DNA of 64,000 bases from Cyrtodaria siliqua (GCA_037043455.1 JAWPHD010000002.1:682001-746000); one strand, 5' to 3'; shown: positions 1-11,091, numbered from the stretch's first letter. The notes: generated from the sequence alone by a model not told the origin. Made by a program: numbers and translations.

Positions 1-316
1 GGTGTCATCGTTAGGTTCCATCATGCCGTACTCGCCAACTAAAGTAGCAATTTCCGAAACGTGTTCGCCTCGATAACGCACCGTCTTTGGTTTGTCCTGA
101 CGAGTTCGCGTTTTGTCCTTCAGCTGACTTGGTTTCTTGCCCACAGTTTTTTTGCCTGTCGAGCTGTGTATTAAAGTTCTGGGATGTGAGACAGATTCGT
201 CGATGTGTACAGTTAAATTACGTTTTCTTGGGATGGCGAGACTCTGTAGAGATTTTAAATGAGACGTTCTGCTGTCACTGCTGTCAGTTGTTTTCGATCT
301 TCGGGAGTCTAGGCTT
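1..316 (-). CDS. Exon 2 (partial) of the B-box protein gene
   Basis: Reading leftward from 316, one frame is open to the window edge (105 codons). It follows an acceptor, TATTTCAG at 317-324, and an in-frame stop lies just upstream of that acceptor. The first base completes the codon left open by exon 1 (CG + A, Arg), so the phases match exactly. The segment is Ser/Arg/Lys-rich at first (SLDSRRSKTTDSSDS), with a basic patch IPRKRN, and becomes more ordered near the edge (RYRGEHVSEIATLVGEYGMM). I do not recognise a domain. The gene continues left of base 1, so length and C-terminus are unknown. The exon call rests on splice signals, phase and the open frame. Confidence 0.7.
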
Positions 317-1288
317 CTGAAATACACATTGATACGAACTGATTAATATTCAAATGTGTTTGTCTAATTTAATTACCAGAAAATAAATCATGTAACGCCT
401 TTAATTCCTACATCTTATTCGTAAAGTGGATTCTATTGCTTTGTTTTTATATTCATATATACATGATCACATTGTGTTATGCTTATATTGCCTGTAAATG
501 CTGCCTACTTTGTCAGAGACAGTGAGTGAGTATAGCTTTAGGGGATTTCTTTATTTTTACTGTCCCATATAATCCGTTCCAATGCGGTACTCCAATTGTC
601 AATAAGTTTATGTTTGTGGCGACGCATTTAATTTCGCTTCCATTTCCCCCTGTGACTGTGTAACTTTAATAGTATTTATGTTTTCTACAATTTAATGAGT
701 ACAACAGATCCTTATAAGTTAACGCAACTTTCGAAATATGTGTATACAATGTTTAATAAGAGAAAACATTTTTTCCAAGCTCACAACATTGGTACATGAA
801 TAGAAACTCGATTGGTATATTTGTCAGTAGTTGTACTTTTTGTACTAGTCCACTGTACTATATATTTCAATGTTTGTTACTATATTTGTTTGTCTTTTTA
901 TCTACTTTTGTCACATTGCTGTATAGTTGTATAATATGCAATATGTTATTTGTATTATGGGCCAGAGGCCTAAATTACTCGGAATAAAATATTGTCTATT
1001 GACTGTGTTGTTGTTTTTTTTTGTTTTTTGAATGACTGTTTTCTGTTAATGCTACATTTCCCATTCGACTCGGATTCCTGCTTCTACTCTTTTAAGTAGA
1101 ACATACTAAAGCAGTTAATGGAGGTAAAATGGTTGAAGAAACTAGTAGACGATTCTTACAACATTTATTATGACGTAATTTTTTCCTTTCCATTTTAGTT
1201 TTTAATCGTGTTTTGTTGTTAAGGAAGTTGTTGTAATAGCGTTTGATTACAAACCAAAGACCGAAATGTTCTTAAACAAGTGACTTAC
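317..1288 (-). other. Intron 1 of the B-box gene
   Basis: A 972-bp intron with donor GTAAGT (1288 down to 1283) and acceptor TTTCAG ending at 317. It is AT-rich with T-runs and has no open frame of note. Reading straight through the donor gives an apparent TAA stop at 1287-1285, which is why exon 1 looks like a complete 155-residue ORF. Confidence 0.7.
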
Positions 1289-1752
1289 CGGTTACTTGTA
1301 GCTGTACTGCGTGTTAATGGCCTCTTCCTTCGAACCGTGCCAAAATCGTGATCCGGTAGGTCATTACCTGACTCACCTTTCCCGCCAATAAATTTATGAT
1401 GCCTATAATGCCAGTATCCACTATGGTCCAACACACACTTCTTGCACAAATAATGACCACAATCCAGACAAAATGAGTGCGCCTTCACTAACTTGTTTAT
1501 TTTCAGCTGCTGGGCGCAGTAAAAGAACGCTATAACGTGGTTCTTATTCTCCGCTTTCTTTCGATGAACATCAACGCAGCTTCTACACAAGTAATATTTA
1601 CATTCCTTACATATACCAGCAGCCCCCTTTTCTTCTCCTTTAGCAAAGCAGTTTGCACATATCATATCATTTGTACCATTGATTACAATGGAACGTTCAC
1701 TCACAGAAGGATCGGCAGAATTGTCTTCTGACTCGTCTGCTGATGTAGCCAT
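1289..1752 (-). CDS. Two-B-box (TRIM-like) protein, exon 1
   Basis: The ATG at 1752 opens a frame with an acidic Ser-rich N-terminus (residues 1-25), then two cysteine/histidine zinc-binding blocks. Block one has C32, C35, C48, C51, C56, C59, H63 and H72. Block two has H92, C95, C98, C103, C106, H110 and a His cluster at 115-119. This spacing is that of paired B-box zinc fingers as in TRIM-family and TIF1-like proteins, which are expanded in bivalves and often act in ubiquitin signalling or innate immunity. No RING precedes them, so this would be a RING-less member, which makes E3 ligase activity doubtful. The exon ends with codon phase 2 at a GTAAGT donor and continues at 316. Any coiled coil or NHL/SPRY part would lie outside the window. 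The family call is firm; a role is inference. Confidence 0.85.
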
Positions 1753-3640
1753 ATTTATTTACGCTGTGATTCAGTTTCTTTGGTTAATACGTTACTGTAA
1801 ACTCTTTTCATTTCATTTTCTTCAGTTATGATTTCTCATTACAATATATATTGTTACTCTTTAAAAACGTTAACACAATGAGATTATTACTGAGTGTATT
1901 GCCCATTTAAATGTATAATAACATAGAAATTAATAATCAATTCTTTCTTGACAATGCGTTTATAAACCTTTTACATTTTGTGTTAAAAACAAGCGAAGAT
2001 ATCATGAATAGGAAATAGAAATGACTGGTGCATATAGTTTTAAACAATGAAAGCTTATTTTGTAACAAACAGTAGCAAATATGGCGTAAGCAATCGATAC
2101 ACGTATAATTAACTAAAGTGAAACAATGGTCATGATTTGTCTGTATTTTCGTCTGGCAATTCGTGTATATGATTATGTAAATAATTCATATTGCCGATCC
2201 GTGATACAATTAGTACGGACCTACTGCACAAACTGAAATAAGCTCGTTTGAAAAAAACAAAACGTTTTGACATGTATTGATAGAAAGTGTTTTATCAAGA
2301 AGTGTTTTGTTGTCTTTTACAGTTGGTTAGTTTTAACAAACACACAATGGTCGCATACAAATTTAAAAGGTAAAAACAGCGAGCTTTGCCCTACTCTCAC
2401 TATTTATAGTTCTGTAGTTCTTAAGCGTGCTCCGATACACGGGACCGCCCGGTTTGCGTTCCCATCCTACGGACGAGGCTAAGGGATCCATAGTATACCG
2501 TGCTATTCACCGGTGCCGCGCTGGTCCCTTATAAAGAATGAACATGTAATAACATAATCCTGACTAAATGGAATGTACCTAAGATACCTTAGACACAGTT
2601 GTTGGAAGACAAACCCTGGTGACAATTGAGAAGCAAATGACTTAACGCTGTAATTTTTATTGCAATGATTTTCATTTCACAAACAGATTAAAATGTTCTT
2701 GACTGTTAATGCTACTCATTGTTTTACAATGTCCTCATATATACATGAAAACGTATTTATATTAATAAATATGAATACAAATTAAAATGAAATAAAAGAG
2801 ACGTTATTACTGTTGATAACTATATACACACAACGAAACCGTATATGTGCCTTAGAATGTAAGAACAGGAACAAATAATTTCAACCTCATTAGCATATCT
2901 GTAATAAATAGTATTTCATTGGATGAAAACTAACATGTGACGTTTTAAAAACAGTTTACACAATCATCAACTCGTTCGGAGACTACTTTTTATGCGCGAT
3001 AGTCATAATAGTTATTATTAATTAGATATTAATGTTTGACTCGCTTTTGGCTTTATTTTACTTGATTAATAACACGAACGGCCCAGTCTGATAAAGACCG
3101 TTTCTAGTCTGATATCACTTGTTCTGGTAAAATAACAGTCAGTGACACGTGAGTTCGCATTATTATTTTACCAGACCGCGAACTGACGCATACGCAGTTA
3201 AACACCATTGTGTAAACTTTCTCCTTGTTCGTCTGTTCGTCAGTTTTCTACTTTCTGTTTCGCACATAGGTGAAAACATTGATTTGAAAAGACGGAAGCT
3301 TGTGAACATTTCGGAGGATGAGACGGTTCGTGAAAAGCAAAAGGAATGTTAACACAATTATACAGAAAACAATACTGACGTAAACACGTTCATTAAATTA
3401 ATGTGCATAGGAGAAAAGCAAAGGTCCGCAAGAGATGTTGTCGAGATACCGGCTGCAGAATTAAACATTATTGTTGACCTCTAATTTCCTATCTGTCTGT
3501 TCGTAAAAACGATTGTGACGAGTATGAGCCAGAGACACTGCTGTAATTGCAAGCGAGTATTCAACGATGTTTGGCTGAAATGAACAGCACTTTTAACATT
3601 ATTGTATTAAAACAACTTGTTCATTGTAAAATTAATATCA
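1753..3640. other. Intergenic, AT-rich; no gene seen
   Basis: This stretch lies upstream of the B-box gene, so its promoter should be close to 1752, but no convincing TATA or initiator stands out. A short GC-richer patch near 2430-2530 (GGGACC at one end, GGTCCC at the other) looks like a decayed dispersed repeat. The short ORFs here have no recognisable content. Confidence 0.5.
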
Positions 3641-3649
3641 GAAGTTATA

Positions 3650-3751
3650 ACGTGGTTAGTTTGTTATCAACCAAGATCCACACCCTTCGGTCTCAGGCTG
3701 ATATCTACTTACCTCGGGCTGATATCTTGGTTGATAACAAACTAACCACGT
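3650..3751. repeat. Hairpin-forming palindrome (foldback)
   Basis: Arms of about 28 bp (ACGTGGTTAGTTTGTTATCA... at 3650 and its exact complement ending at 3751) enclose a loop of about 46 bp. Pairing continues imperfectly outward into TTAT/ATAA. It is probably a small non-autonomous foldback element. Confidence 0.75.
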
Positions 3752-3757
3752 AATAAC

Positions 3758-4130
3758 CGCTAATTATCTCTATCTTAAAATGTCGTATTCAGTCGAATGT
3801 TTGGAATTATAAGGATTACATTTATTGTATGGGGTTTATGAATGTAGAATCTTTGCCAAATCCCACAAAGATTTATCACACATTTCCTCGGACTTGATTC
3901 AATTTCGGCGTGATTCGGTGAAGTTTACACATAAAATTTTGCATAACTTGATACAAAATAAATTTAATCTGATAAACAAAAAACTAGTTTAAGTTTTCAT
4001 TTCTGCAATATTGCTATGAATAGCTCAGATTGATATTAGATCGGCACGAAATGCGAAATTGCCATGAATGACCGCCCTATAACAGGTCAATATTAAGTCC
4101 AACTAAAATGAATGACGTCCGTTATGATAT
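3758..4130. other. Intergenic; nothing seen
   Basis: AT-rich sequence without open frames or evident repeats. Confidence 0.5.
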
Positions 4131-4133
4131 TAG

Positions 4134-4460
4134 AATGAACTCCATATTGTAGAGCGAGAAGAGAGAAAGTAGGTACAAACTACATGTATAACAAAATAAA
4201 TGAACTCCGTATTTTAGGATGAAAAGAGGGAAAGACATACAAACTCTAATATAACAATAATGAACTCCGTACTGTAAAGCGAGAAGAGAGAACATATATA
4301 TATATACAAACTATGACATAACAATAAAGAACTCCGTACTGTAGAGTGGGAAGAGATAAAGTAAACACAAAGTATGACATAATAATACAATGAACTCTGT
4401 AGTTTAGAGCGAGAACAGATAAAGAGATACAAACTATGACATAACAATACATGAACTCAT
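4134..4460. repeat. Minisatellite, about 63-bp unit, five copies
   Basis: The motif ATGAACTCCGTACTGTAGAG recurs at 61-66 bp spacing (near 4137, 4201, 4262, 4328, 4391 and 4452). Each unit continues with GAGAAGAGA and ACAAACTATGACATAACA. The two minus-strand ORFs of 68 and 77 residues here are products of the repeat. Confidence 0.85.
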
Positions 4461-4775
4461 GTTATAAATATATATTACTGTGTTAGTAACGTGTCTTTGT
4501 CTATAATGAAATTGTACAGGAAATGCATCTACATCAACCTAAATTTAAACTTGCCGATCTACTGTTTCTTTGGCCAAAGTACGTTCAATGTATGCACTTT
4601 TCTCTCAAATAACAGATTACTAGATATGCATAAATACTATATTACAATATAGGTTATAAGGTTTATAAACTATAAATATTAAATTAAGACATTAAAAACA
4701 AATACAATTAAATCCGTGTCGTTTTTCGTGACTAAATACAAATGCGATGTTTGACTGAAGTCGTTTACACATGCT

Positions 4776-4781
4776 TTTAAT
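4776..4781 (-). terminator. Candidate poly(A) signal ATTAAA
   Basis: Minus-strand ATTAAA about 85 bases past the stop codon at 4865. It is the nearest plausible cleavage signal for the 1047-residue gene. This is motif evidence only. Confidence 0.4.
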
Positions 4782-4864
4782 GTATGTTGAGCATCAACGG
4801 TGTAAGCTAAGACTGAATTTAGTACGTAAGGATTCAATTCTGGGTATATATAGCGTTTGAAGAA

Positions 4865-7800
4865 TCAATCCGTGACAGCTTTCCTGGGTATATAATCCGG
4901 AGATAGCGAATCGACGGGAATATCGGGTAAACTGATATCATCATAATCACCGTGGAAATGTTCCATTTGTTTGCGCAAGCTCTGTAGACACACCTGAATA
5001 TCTTTCATCTCCTTCTTAGCCTTCATAAACGCTGTCGACATGACATCGGCGGCGTTCGCCTCAAAGTATTCCAATGCTTCGTCAGAGAGCCACGTCTCGC
5101 TTTTCTTATTATCTTCTTTGTACGCACTATTCACCACCGTACAACTAAGAAAAACCTCCGCACCCTCAATTGGTTCTGTGTACGTTTTCGTGAACAAAAT
5201 CTCCATGGTTTCTTCATCTTCGTCGTCTGCAAGCATACTATCCGTGCTCAAGTCATCGCGGTGCTCCGAAATATCCAGATCGGATTCCGTACGCGTGATC
5301 GAACGACGCCTGTACGTTTCAAACTGCACGGGATTGTCTTCTTCCGCTTTTGCAAGTTCCGGTAAAGGTGTAAATTGAGGCTGTGCCTCAGCGGTCGGCG
5401 TTCTATCTTGAATTTCATCAACATGATTTACCTTTGGTAAATTTCGGAGTAAAGCAGAGTCGGCGTTTTTCAATGACAGCGACAAATCTGTGTCTACCTT
5501 TTTATTGAAGTCCAGTGTTTCATATAAATTCAGTTTATTGGAGTCAACAATATCAGATATGCTTTTAGCTGAAACTTCTATTGACTTAACACCTGTTTCG
5601 TCATTATATGCATCTAAAACATCGCAAAGTATTTCCGAATCTCTCTTGGGAGTCATTCCTCTTGGGTCGAAATATTCCGGAAGATCGTCATCTGAGGAAC
5701 ATTGACCTTCTATAGTGGTGTATTTATTAGAATCCCCTGAGATGCGTTTAAGTGTATTAGACGAGTCACTTCTAAGAAGTGGTTTCACATCTTCATTACT
5801 CATATCGTCGGTTTGTTTGATGTCGTTTTCATTTTTTTTGTTTTCTTTCACAGATTCCGGAGATTTCGATGTCGACTGACATTTTGAATCTTGTTCTTTG
5901 TCAATTTTCAATTTTGCTGGAATTGTTTCATAAAAATGTGTCTCTAAATGCCGAGAATATATTTCTTTTACATCAGTTTCATCATCGTCGTCGTCGTCAT
6001 CATCACCCACAAATACATCATCCTCATCATCATCAATATCATCTTCTGGATGCATTACTTCTAACAGCTGAGATAATCGTTTGCAAATGTTCTCTGTAAA
6101 GTCATCAATTGCTGCACTTTGAGTGTTATCAGTGTCAATTTCATGTTCATATTCTTCGTCCTCTTCTTCATCTTCCTCCCCAAGAACGTCCATAGCTGAC
6201 GGTGAAGGTGGAGGTACAGAGTCTTCGCGTGCTCTAGATGTATCCCCGTCAGGTGTCTGACTCGACGGAGTCTGGGAAACGTCTTTATTCGGTGTCAAAA
6301 TACTGTTCGAAACACGTGTTTTAAACGAGTTACTGTTGTCTTCGATCGATTGCCCTTGAGTTTTCGATGGAATTGTTTCATATATGGGAGCTGGGCTCAT
6401 TCTCTCCACTGATTGTGGTGACTGTGATGATAGCTCAGTCGATGGTGTGTGTGATACTATCGCTTCATTTTGGTATATATGATCAACCGTCTCCTGTGTA
6501 TCTTCTATGTGATCGCCATTGTCCCCCTGTTTGGATGGTTCTTGATGTCCAATCGAAATACCCGACTGTGCTAGTTTTGCACAGACGCCAACATTTTCGT
6601 ACTTGTTTTGACCATTACTAGGTACTGTATTGTTTTCTAAATCGGCTTTTGATGTTTTTGATTTAGAAAACATGGTCTGAGTTAATATTAACATTTTCTC
6701 ATTATTCTGGCTTTTATTTGTGTTTTCTACACCATTGGCCGATGTTTTGTTCAGGTCTGGTGTCTTAACTTTATCCCTTTTCTCGTTTTTATTACTATCA
6801 TCTTTCGTTTTTACTTTTTCATTTTCTGATTTGGTTTTCGATTTATTTTTTCTTAAAGGTTTATTTACCGCATCTTTTGAGTTTTTTCTACTTGCGTCTT
6901 TGCTGCTTGCAGTAGAACTGTCTCTGTTACTGCCACTCGATGTAGTCGTACTACTTGACGAAGCAGACGCATCCTGTATTGCTACTTGATCCGTGTTTGC
7001 CTGTGAATCAGTCGCATTCGTTGAAAGTTTAAAATGTTCATATGCATATTCCCTCGACTGACTGACTTTTGTCTCTAATTTGCTCTTTGTCTTGATTTGT
7101 CTGAATTCAAATGTCGAAGTAGCAGTGGTTGTCCCTGGTTCCAATAATCTATCTCCTTTATCGATCACAAACGGTGTTTTTACATCAGTGTTTTCATTGT
7201 TTCCGTCATTGTCCGACTGTTCGTCGACTTCGAACCTTGATTCCTCTGGTATTACTTTAATCTTTGGTTCGCTTGCAGCGTTTTTAATTACATCCGACGT
7301 ACCCGCGCCAGCTACGAACTTGATATCATCTGTCTCTATGATTTCGAAAGGTTCAAGTTCCACTGGTTCGGCTAATTCTTGCTCACTCCTGCTTCTAATG
7401 TCGAAAGGGTAGACTTCTCCCACGTCAAAATCGTTATCCTCGATCTTGCTGGAGCGGATTGCTCTACTATTCCGGTCCTTTTGTTTCTTTTTAGGAATTT
7501 CGCAGCATTTTGTTTTCATATCGTCGGGTGTATCTTCGTCGCTGTGAACGTTTTTCTTTCCTGATGTCTGGTTACCCATTGTTGATGTTTGTATTTGTTC
7601 TGGTGTCTCGTGTGAACTAGCTTGCCTTTGATTTTTTAAAGATTCAGATTCGCTATCAGAGTTGTACAACGTGTCATCAGTGGAAACAGATATGTAACCT
7701 TCCGCATCTGTATGTGAACGAATATATTCCGCGGAATCGCTGGTAGCCGTCAAGTCAACGCCAGCGTTTTCAGATTCTGGCGTCAGTTGCTTACCGCAGC

Positions 7801-8008
7801 ATATCTGTTTATCAGTTACAGCGTCACGGGATCTGTTTTTCTCGTCTTCTGTTTTGATTTGTAAGTTTTCATCTGAATTAAGTATCGCAGGTTCGGGACA
7901 ATCAACAGCACTGTTAGAATCGTTGGCACAGGTTGCGGTTAGGACAACACGTGATGGAAGCGAGGGATTGACAACAATTAAGGCTACATCCTGTCGGGTG
8001 TCACTCAT
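4865..8008 (-). CDS. Large acidic low-complexity protein, 1047 aa, function unknown
   Basis: One uninterrupted exon. The start ATG (8008) is chosen because an in-frame TGA lies three codons upstream and the exon begins just before it, after acceptor CTGTCTTTTCAG (exon edge about 8035), so upstream exons are probably non-coding. Most of the protein looks disordered: Ser/Thr/Asp/Glu-rich throughout, Ser-rich at 347-373, a Lys/Ser basic block at 374-420, and acidic runs at about 610-620 and 654-678 (eight Asp in a row). YETIP occurs twice (about 543 and 693), with YENV and YETLD nearby; these resemble SH2-binding tyrosine motifs, which is speculation. The C-terminal 110 residues, from about 940, look more ordered (EGAEVFLSCTVVNSAYK, then a probable helix SDEALEYFEANAADVMSTAF followed by a short coiled coil) and are the best candidate conserved domain. 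No signal peptide, membrane segment or enzyme motif is visible. The ORF is certain; the function is unknown. Confidence 0.9.
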   Translation of the reverse strand: MSDTRQDVALIVVNPSLPSRVVLTATCANDSNSAVDCPEPAILNSDENLQIKTEDEKNRSRDAVTDKQICCGKQLTPESENAGVDLTATSDSAEYIRSHTDAEGYISVSTDDTLYNSDSESESLKNQRQASSHETPEQIQTSTMGNQTSGKKNVHSDEDTPDDMKTKCCEIPKKKQKDRNSRAIRSSKIEDNDFDVGEVYPFDIRSRSEQELAEPVELEPFEIIETDDIKFVAGAGTSDVIKNAASEPKIKVIPEESRFEVDEQSDNDGNNENTDVKTPFVIDKGDRLLEPGTTTATSTFEFRQIKTKSKLETKVSQSREYAYEHFKLSTNATDSQANTDQVAIQDASASSSSTTTSSGSNRDSSTASSKDASRKNSKDAVNKPLRKNKSKTKSENEKVKTKDDSNKNEKRDKVKTPDLNKTSANGVENTNKSQNNEKMLILTQTMFSKSKTSKADLENNTVPSNGQNKYENVGVCAKLAQSGISIGHQEPSKQGDNGDHIEDTQETVDHIYQNEAIVSHTPSTELSSQSPQSVERMSPAPIYETIPSKTQGQSIEDNSNSFKTRVSNSILTPNKDVSQTPSSQTPDGDTSRAREDSVPPPSPSAMDVLGEEDEEEDEEYEHEIDTDNTQSAAIDDFTENICKRLSQLLEVMHPEDDIDDDEDDVFVGDDDDDDDDETDVKEIYSRHLETHFYETIPAKLKIDKEQDSKCQSTSKSPESVKENKKNENDIKQTDDMSNEDVKPLLRSDSSNTLKRISGDSNKYTTIEGQCSSDDDLPEYFDPRGMTPKRDSEILCDVLDAYNDETGVKSIEVSAKSISDIVDSNKLNLYETLDFNKKVDTDLSLSLKNADSALLRNLPKVNHVDEIQDRTPTAEAQPQFTPLPELAKAEEDNPVQFETYRRRSITRTESDLDISEHRDDLSTDSMLADDEDEETMEILFTKTYTEPIEGAEVFLSCTVVNSAYKEDNKKSETWLSDEALEYFEANAADVMSTAFMKAKKEMKDIQVCLQSLRKQMEHFHGDYDDISLPDIPVDSLSPDYIPRKAVTD

Positions 8009-8030
8009 AGACGGTCAACATCGTGGACAT
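8001..8030 (-). promoter_or_regulatory. Nine-codon uORF overlapping the main start codon
   Basis: ATG at 8030 opens MSTMLTVYE and stops at TGA (8003-8001), overlapping the main ATG at 8008 in another frame. In the predicted mRNA the uORF lies between the exon edge and the coding start. It would reduce initiation at the main ATG unless scanned past or reinitiated. The arrangement is seen in the sequence; an effect is inference. Confidence 0.5.
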
Positions 8031-8035
8031 GTTGC

Positions 8036-9321
8036 CTGAAAAGACAGTAAGTAAAACAATTGTATTTACTATCCTAGTAATGACTGATGAATTATAACAA
8101 ACAGGTTCCTTTGTGCGTGTTGAATGCAATAAAATAATGTAAAGTAACAGAACCTGGTATTGTGTTCATGAAGCAGAACATAATATTACACTGCTGCCTG
8201 TGACATAATTATAAGACACAATCGTGGGATCCATTCAGATTGGAGATCGTAATAAATGTAATGTAGAATTAAAAAGAAGTCGACAAAAAAACTGCGCCTT
8301 TACGTTTGATTGTTGATCATGGTCCGACTCCCACACGTGGCAAGTGTTTTTTTAAAACAATTTATGTTAAAATTTACAATAAAAAATGCATTTGAGTTTA
8401 GTAAATATATCGCACATGCCGCTACTGTGTCTGCTGCTACGGGCAAACTTGGCGCCGTCTAAACCACAATATTACCGACGGTATAATGCTATGATGTGAA
8501 TATGCACGTGTCAGTGCTTCCAGGAGCATTATTTTATATCTTGCCTGGTTGTAACTCTTGATATGAACAGTGTTTGATAAATGGAAATCAAGGATTTATC
8601 TAAATGTGCCTAAGTGTTCCGTTACATTTCATTAGCGGTGAATCATTGTGAAGGGTAAAAACACCTGCATCTATTTATATTTTACATTAATACTACGATA
8701 AATAGCGTTTTCACAGACTCATGAAATGACGCACTTGATATCACGATATTAAACAAAACATATAAATGAAGGTTTGTTAGAAGATATATTGCAAGGATAT
8801 CTTTATGACAATTTAGGGTAAGACTGAGGTTTGGTGCTTCTTAGAACCTGGTTTAACCTGGTTTAAACACCCAATGGCCTATTTGCCCTATTTGCCACTG
8901 ACCGTTCTACCCCTATTGTCAACTCTTTTATGTTTGTTGTGTCGTTTTTTGTTTTGCATGCGTGTTTTTGGTTGACTGTGTTAGGTGAAAGTTACATTTC
9001 CTGTTCGACTTTTATACCTGCTTTCATAATATTATCGAGGATTATAGTGAATGTGATTTATTTGTTCCGAAGAACTAACATTTGGCTGGAGATTGCTGGA
9101 CATGTAAATATAAATTGTCGCAGTAGGTCAACATGAAGAAACGTCAGGGAATGTCGGAGGAAAGATTGGTCCTGCCGTCAGTATTATGTTGTTACGATTT
9201 ATGTTATCACATAACTTACGGTGTGGGAGTGGAATAACACCATTCTATATTTTAGTTTAAACTTATTTATTTTACATCGATTGTAACGAAATCTCTATGA
9301 ACTTATTTGAATCACTCTCGA
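8036..9321. other. 5' intron/intergenic region; no gene seen
   Basis: The acceptor at 8036-8047 (minus) shows that an upstream exon of the 1047-residue gene lies somewhere to the right, but I cannot place it. The sequence is otherwise AT-rich and without convincing open frames. Confidence 0.4.
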
Positions 9322-9417
9322 TGTCTTCCTGGGTAGAACCAGTACTAAGCAATGCAGATAAAGTGTCTTGCTCAGGGACACAACGCATATGGCAATGACG
9401 GGAATCAAACCCACGAC
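9322..9417 (-). mobile_element. SINE copy, tRNA-related
   Basis: Shares TGGGTAGAACCAGTACTAAG with the copy at 21.7 kb and, reversed, the copy at 22.2 kb. It also has a CTTGCTCAGGGACACAACGC core and a degenerate B-box (GAATCAAACCCACGA). These are typical of tRNA-related SINEs with a conserved central domain. Confidence 0.6.
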
Positions 9418-9593
9418 TATATTTTCGATATACCACCAGTTATATAAGTATGCAAATAAGCTTAGTATGCGCTGTCAAAGACTATTATCCAATTCCCACG
9501 GTTTATGTCGGTTTCGCGTGTTAAAGCGACAGGCAAAATGCAATAAAAGTCAATATGTGAGTTATGTGATAAATAGAATATAACATTCGTTTT

Positions 9594-9702
9594 CATTCAT
9601 TATTGAATTTATTAACCTCGTTAGCAAAAATGGCACAATGCTCGGCAAGAGCCTCGCATTATATCATTTTGCCAACTCGTTTAATAAATTCAATAATGAA
9701 TG
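9594..9702. repeat. Hairpin-forming palindrome (foldback)
   Basis: CATTCATTATTGAATTTATT at 9594 is matched by its complement ending at 9702. Pairing continues through CGTTAGCAAAAATG and CATTTTGCCAACTCG. The loop carries GCTCGGCAAGAGCCTCGC. Confidence 0.75.
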
Positions 9703-10122
9703 ATAAATCGTGTAAGATCCTCTATATAATGTTAAACATTAGTCAACTGAACAAACAAACACTTATTAAAGCTCATAAAATACCGCTTGTAATGTTTGCT
9801 TCCAGAGTGTCAGAAGTTAAATTTATTTCGGTACGATGTAGTGTGTTGTAGGACTAAATTTAGTATATATTTAGTAAGAGATCAGAATTCCTATAAAAAA
9901 ATATATAAATAGTGAATGAGTTATTACCACACTACATGATAATTAAAGATAAATTTTAACCTACGGTTACAACGAAATCTGCGGTAAACTGATGCACGTG
10001 ACATTATCCCCATTTAAAAAAAAAAAGAAGTGCAAATAAGCAAACTAAATAGTCATTGAACAGGAAAATATGGTTACCGACTTGGAAAAGACAGTAGGCA
10101 ATATTACGGCCTACTGGTTAGC
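9703..10122. other. Intergenic; nothing seen
   Basis: AT-rich sequence with no supportable gene or repeat. Confidence 0.5.
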
Positions 10123-10333
10123 TTAACCCTTTCGCCGCCAAATTTAAAATTTCGTCTGCTAAAATTTGATTTCAACCTTCCTGTAATATTGTATATATGT
10201 AACGTTATGGAAAGCATTCTTACTGTGTGGTGAACAGTGTAAACCCTGATCAGCCTGCACATAGTGTGCATGTTGCTCTGGCCTACACTGGTCGTAAAAT
10301 CAATGTTTTCGACTGTGTCAGCAAAAGGGTTAA
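10123..10333. mobile_element. TTAA-flanked MITE (piggyBac-like)
   Basis: TTAA at 10123-10126 and 10330-10333 flank a 203-bp element beginning CCCTTT and ending AAAAGGG. A TTAA target duplication with CCC-type ends is characteristic of piggyBac-like elements. The interior (GATCAGCCTGCACATAGTGT...) has no coding capacity; the 86-residue minus ORF across it is spurious. Confidence 0.75.
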
Positions 10334-11031
10334 ATCGATTGTATGTGTACACAACTAAGCCCACTGATCAAGAGTGCACGTTTTCGGCCCGAAAATCCTT
10401 AAATTTTTAGTGAGTCTATACGGGAAAAGATGGACATATATATATAAAAAGAAGCCTTCTACAACAAGATAATAGCAACTAATAGCAACTTCCGTTCCGT
10501 TGCTATATTAACACAGTTTCTGGATGAACGCTGTTACATTGATAACCATATCACCACTTGTCGCAATCTGATAAATCTCCGCCAGAAAATGGCAGACGTG
10601 ATGTGCTCCTGGAATCATCGTGACCTTTCCTACAGGTAATGTTTGCATAGGTGTAAGCAAACTTAAATGTAAGATCGAAGGAATAGTGCTAAATCGGGCT
10701 AAAAAATTGCAAAAACATAATAGACACGTACTGGTAGTATTTGTTTATGAGGAAATAACACAAAAGATGCTTAAACGCTAGTGTAGTTGCAGCGAGTGTG
10801 AAATGCAAACAATGACATTGAATGCGTACGCAAACGCTAAATAAAAGCAGACAATGATGTAAATCAGCTGCACGTGGAAGTCAGCTAGCTGAAAAGGTTA
10901 TAAATAATATAAAGGCGCATTAAAGGAGGGCATTAAATGTGGTACTTTTTATATGTAGGAATCTAACATTTTAAAAAAAGTTCAATTTCATGATACAAAT
11001 GTCATATCAATCAAAACATGGTGTTATCACC
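10334..11031. other. Intergenic with one possible plus-strand first exon
   Basis: ATG at 10589 in good context (CAGAAAATGG) runs 15 codons plus 2 bases (MADVMCSWNHRDLSY) to CAG|GTAATG at 10635/10636. No downstream exon was found, so this stays a candidate only. Confidence 0.2.
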
Positions 11032-11091
11032 GTGTATTTCAGGTGTATTTCAGGTGTATTTCAGGTGTATTTCAGGTGTATTTCAGGTGTA
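11032..11091. repeat. Minisatellite, 11-bp unit (GTATTTCAGGT), five copies
   Basis: Five near-perfect head-to-tail copies. Each contains a TTTCAG acceptor-like motif. Confidence 0.9.

Noticed and set aside
5040..7564. Plus-strand ORFs of 60-112 residues opposite the 1047-residue gene
   Set aside because: Antisense shadows. Their Ser/Leu/Phe-rich content mirrors the Asp/Glu/Lys/Ser-rich coding strand.
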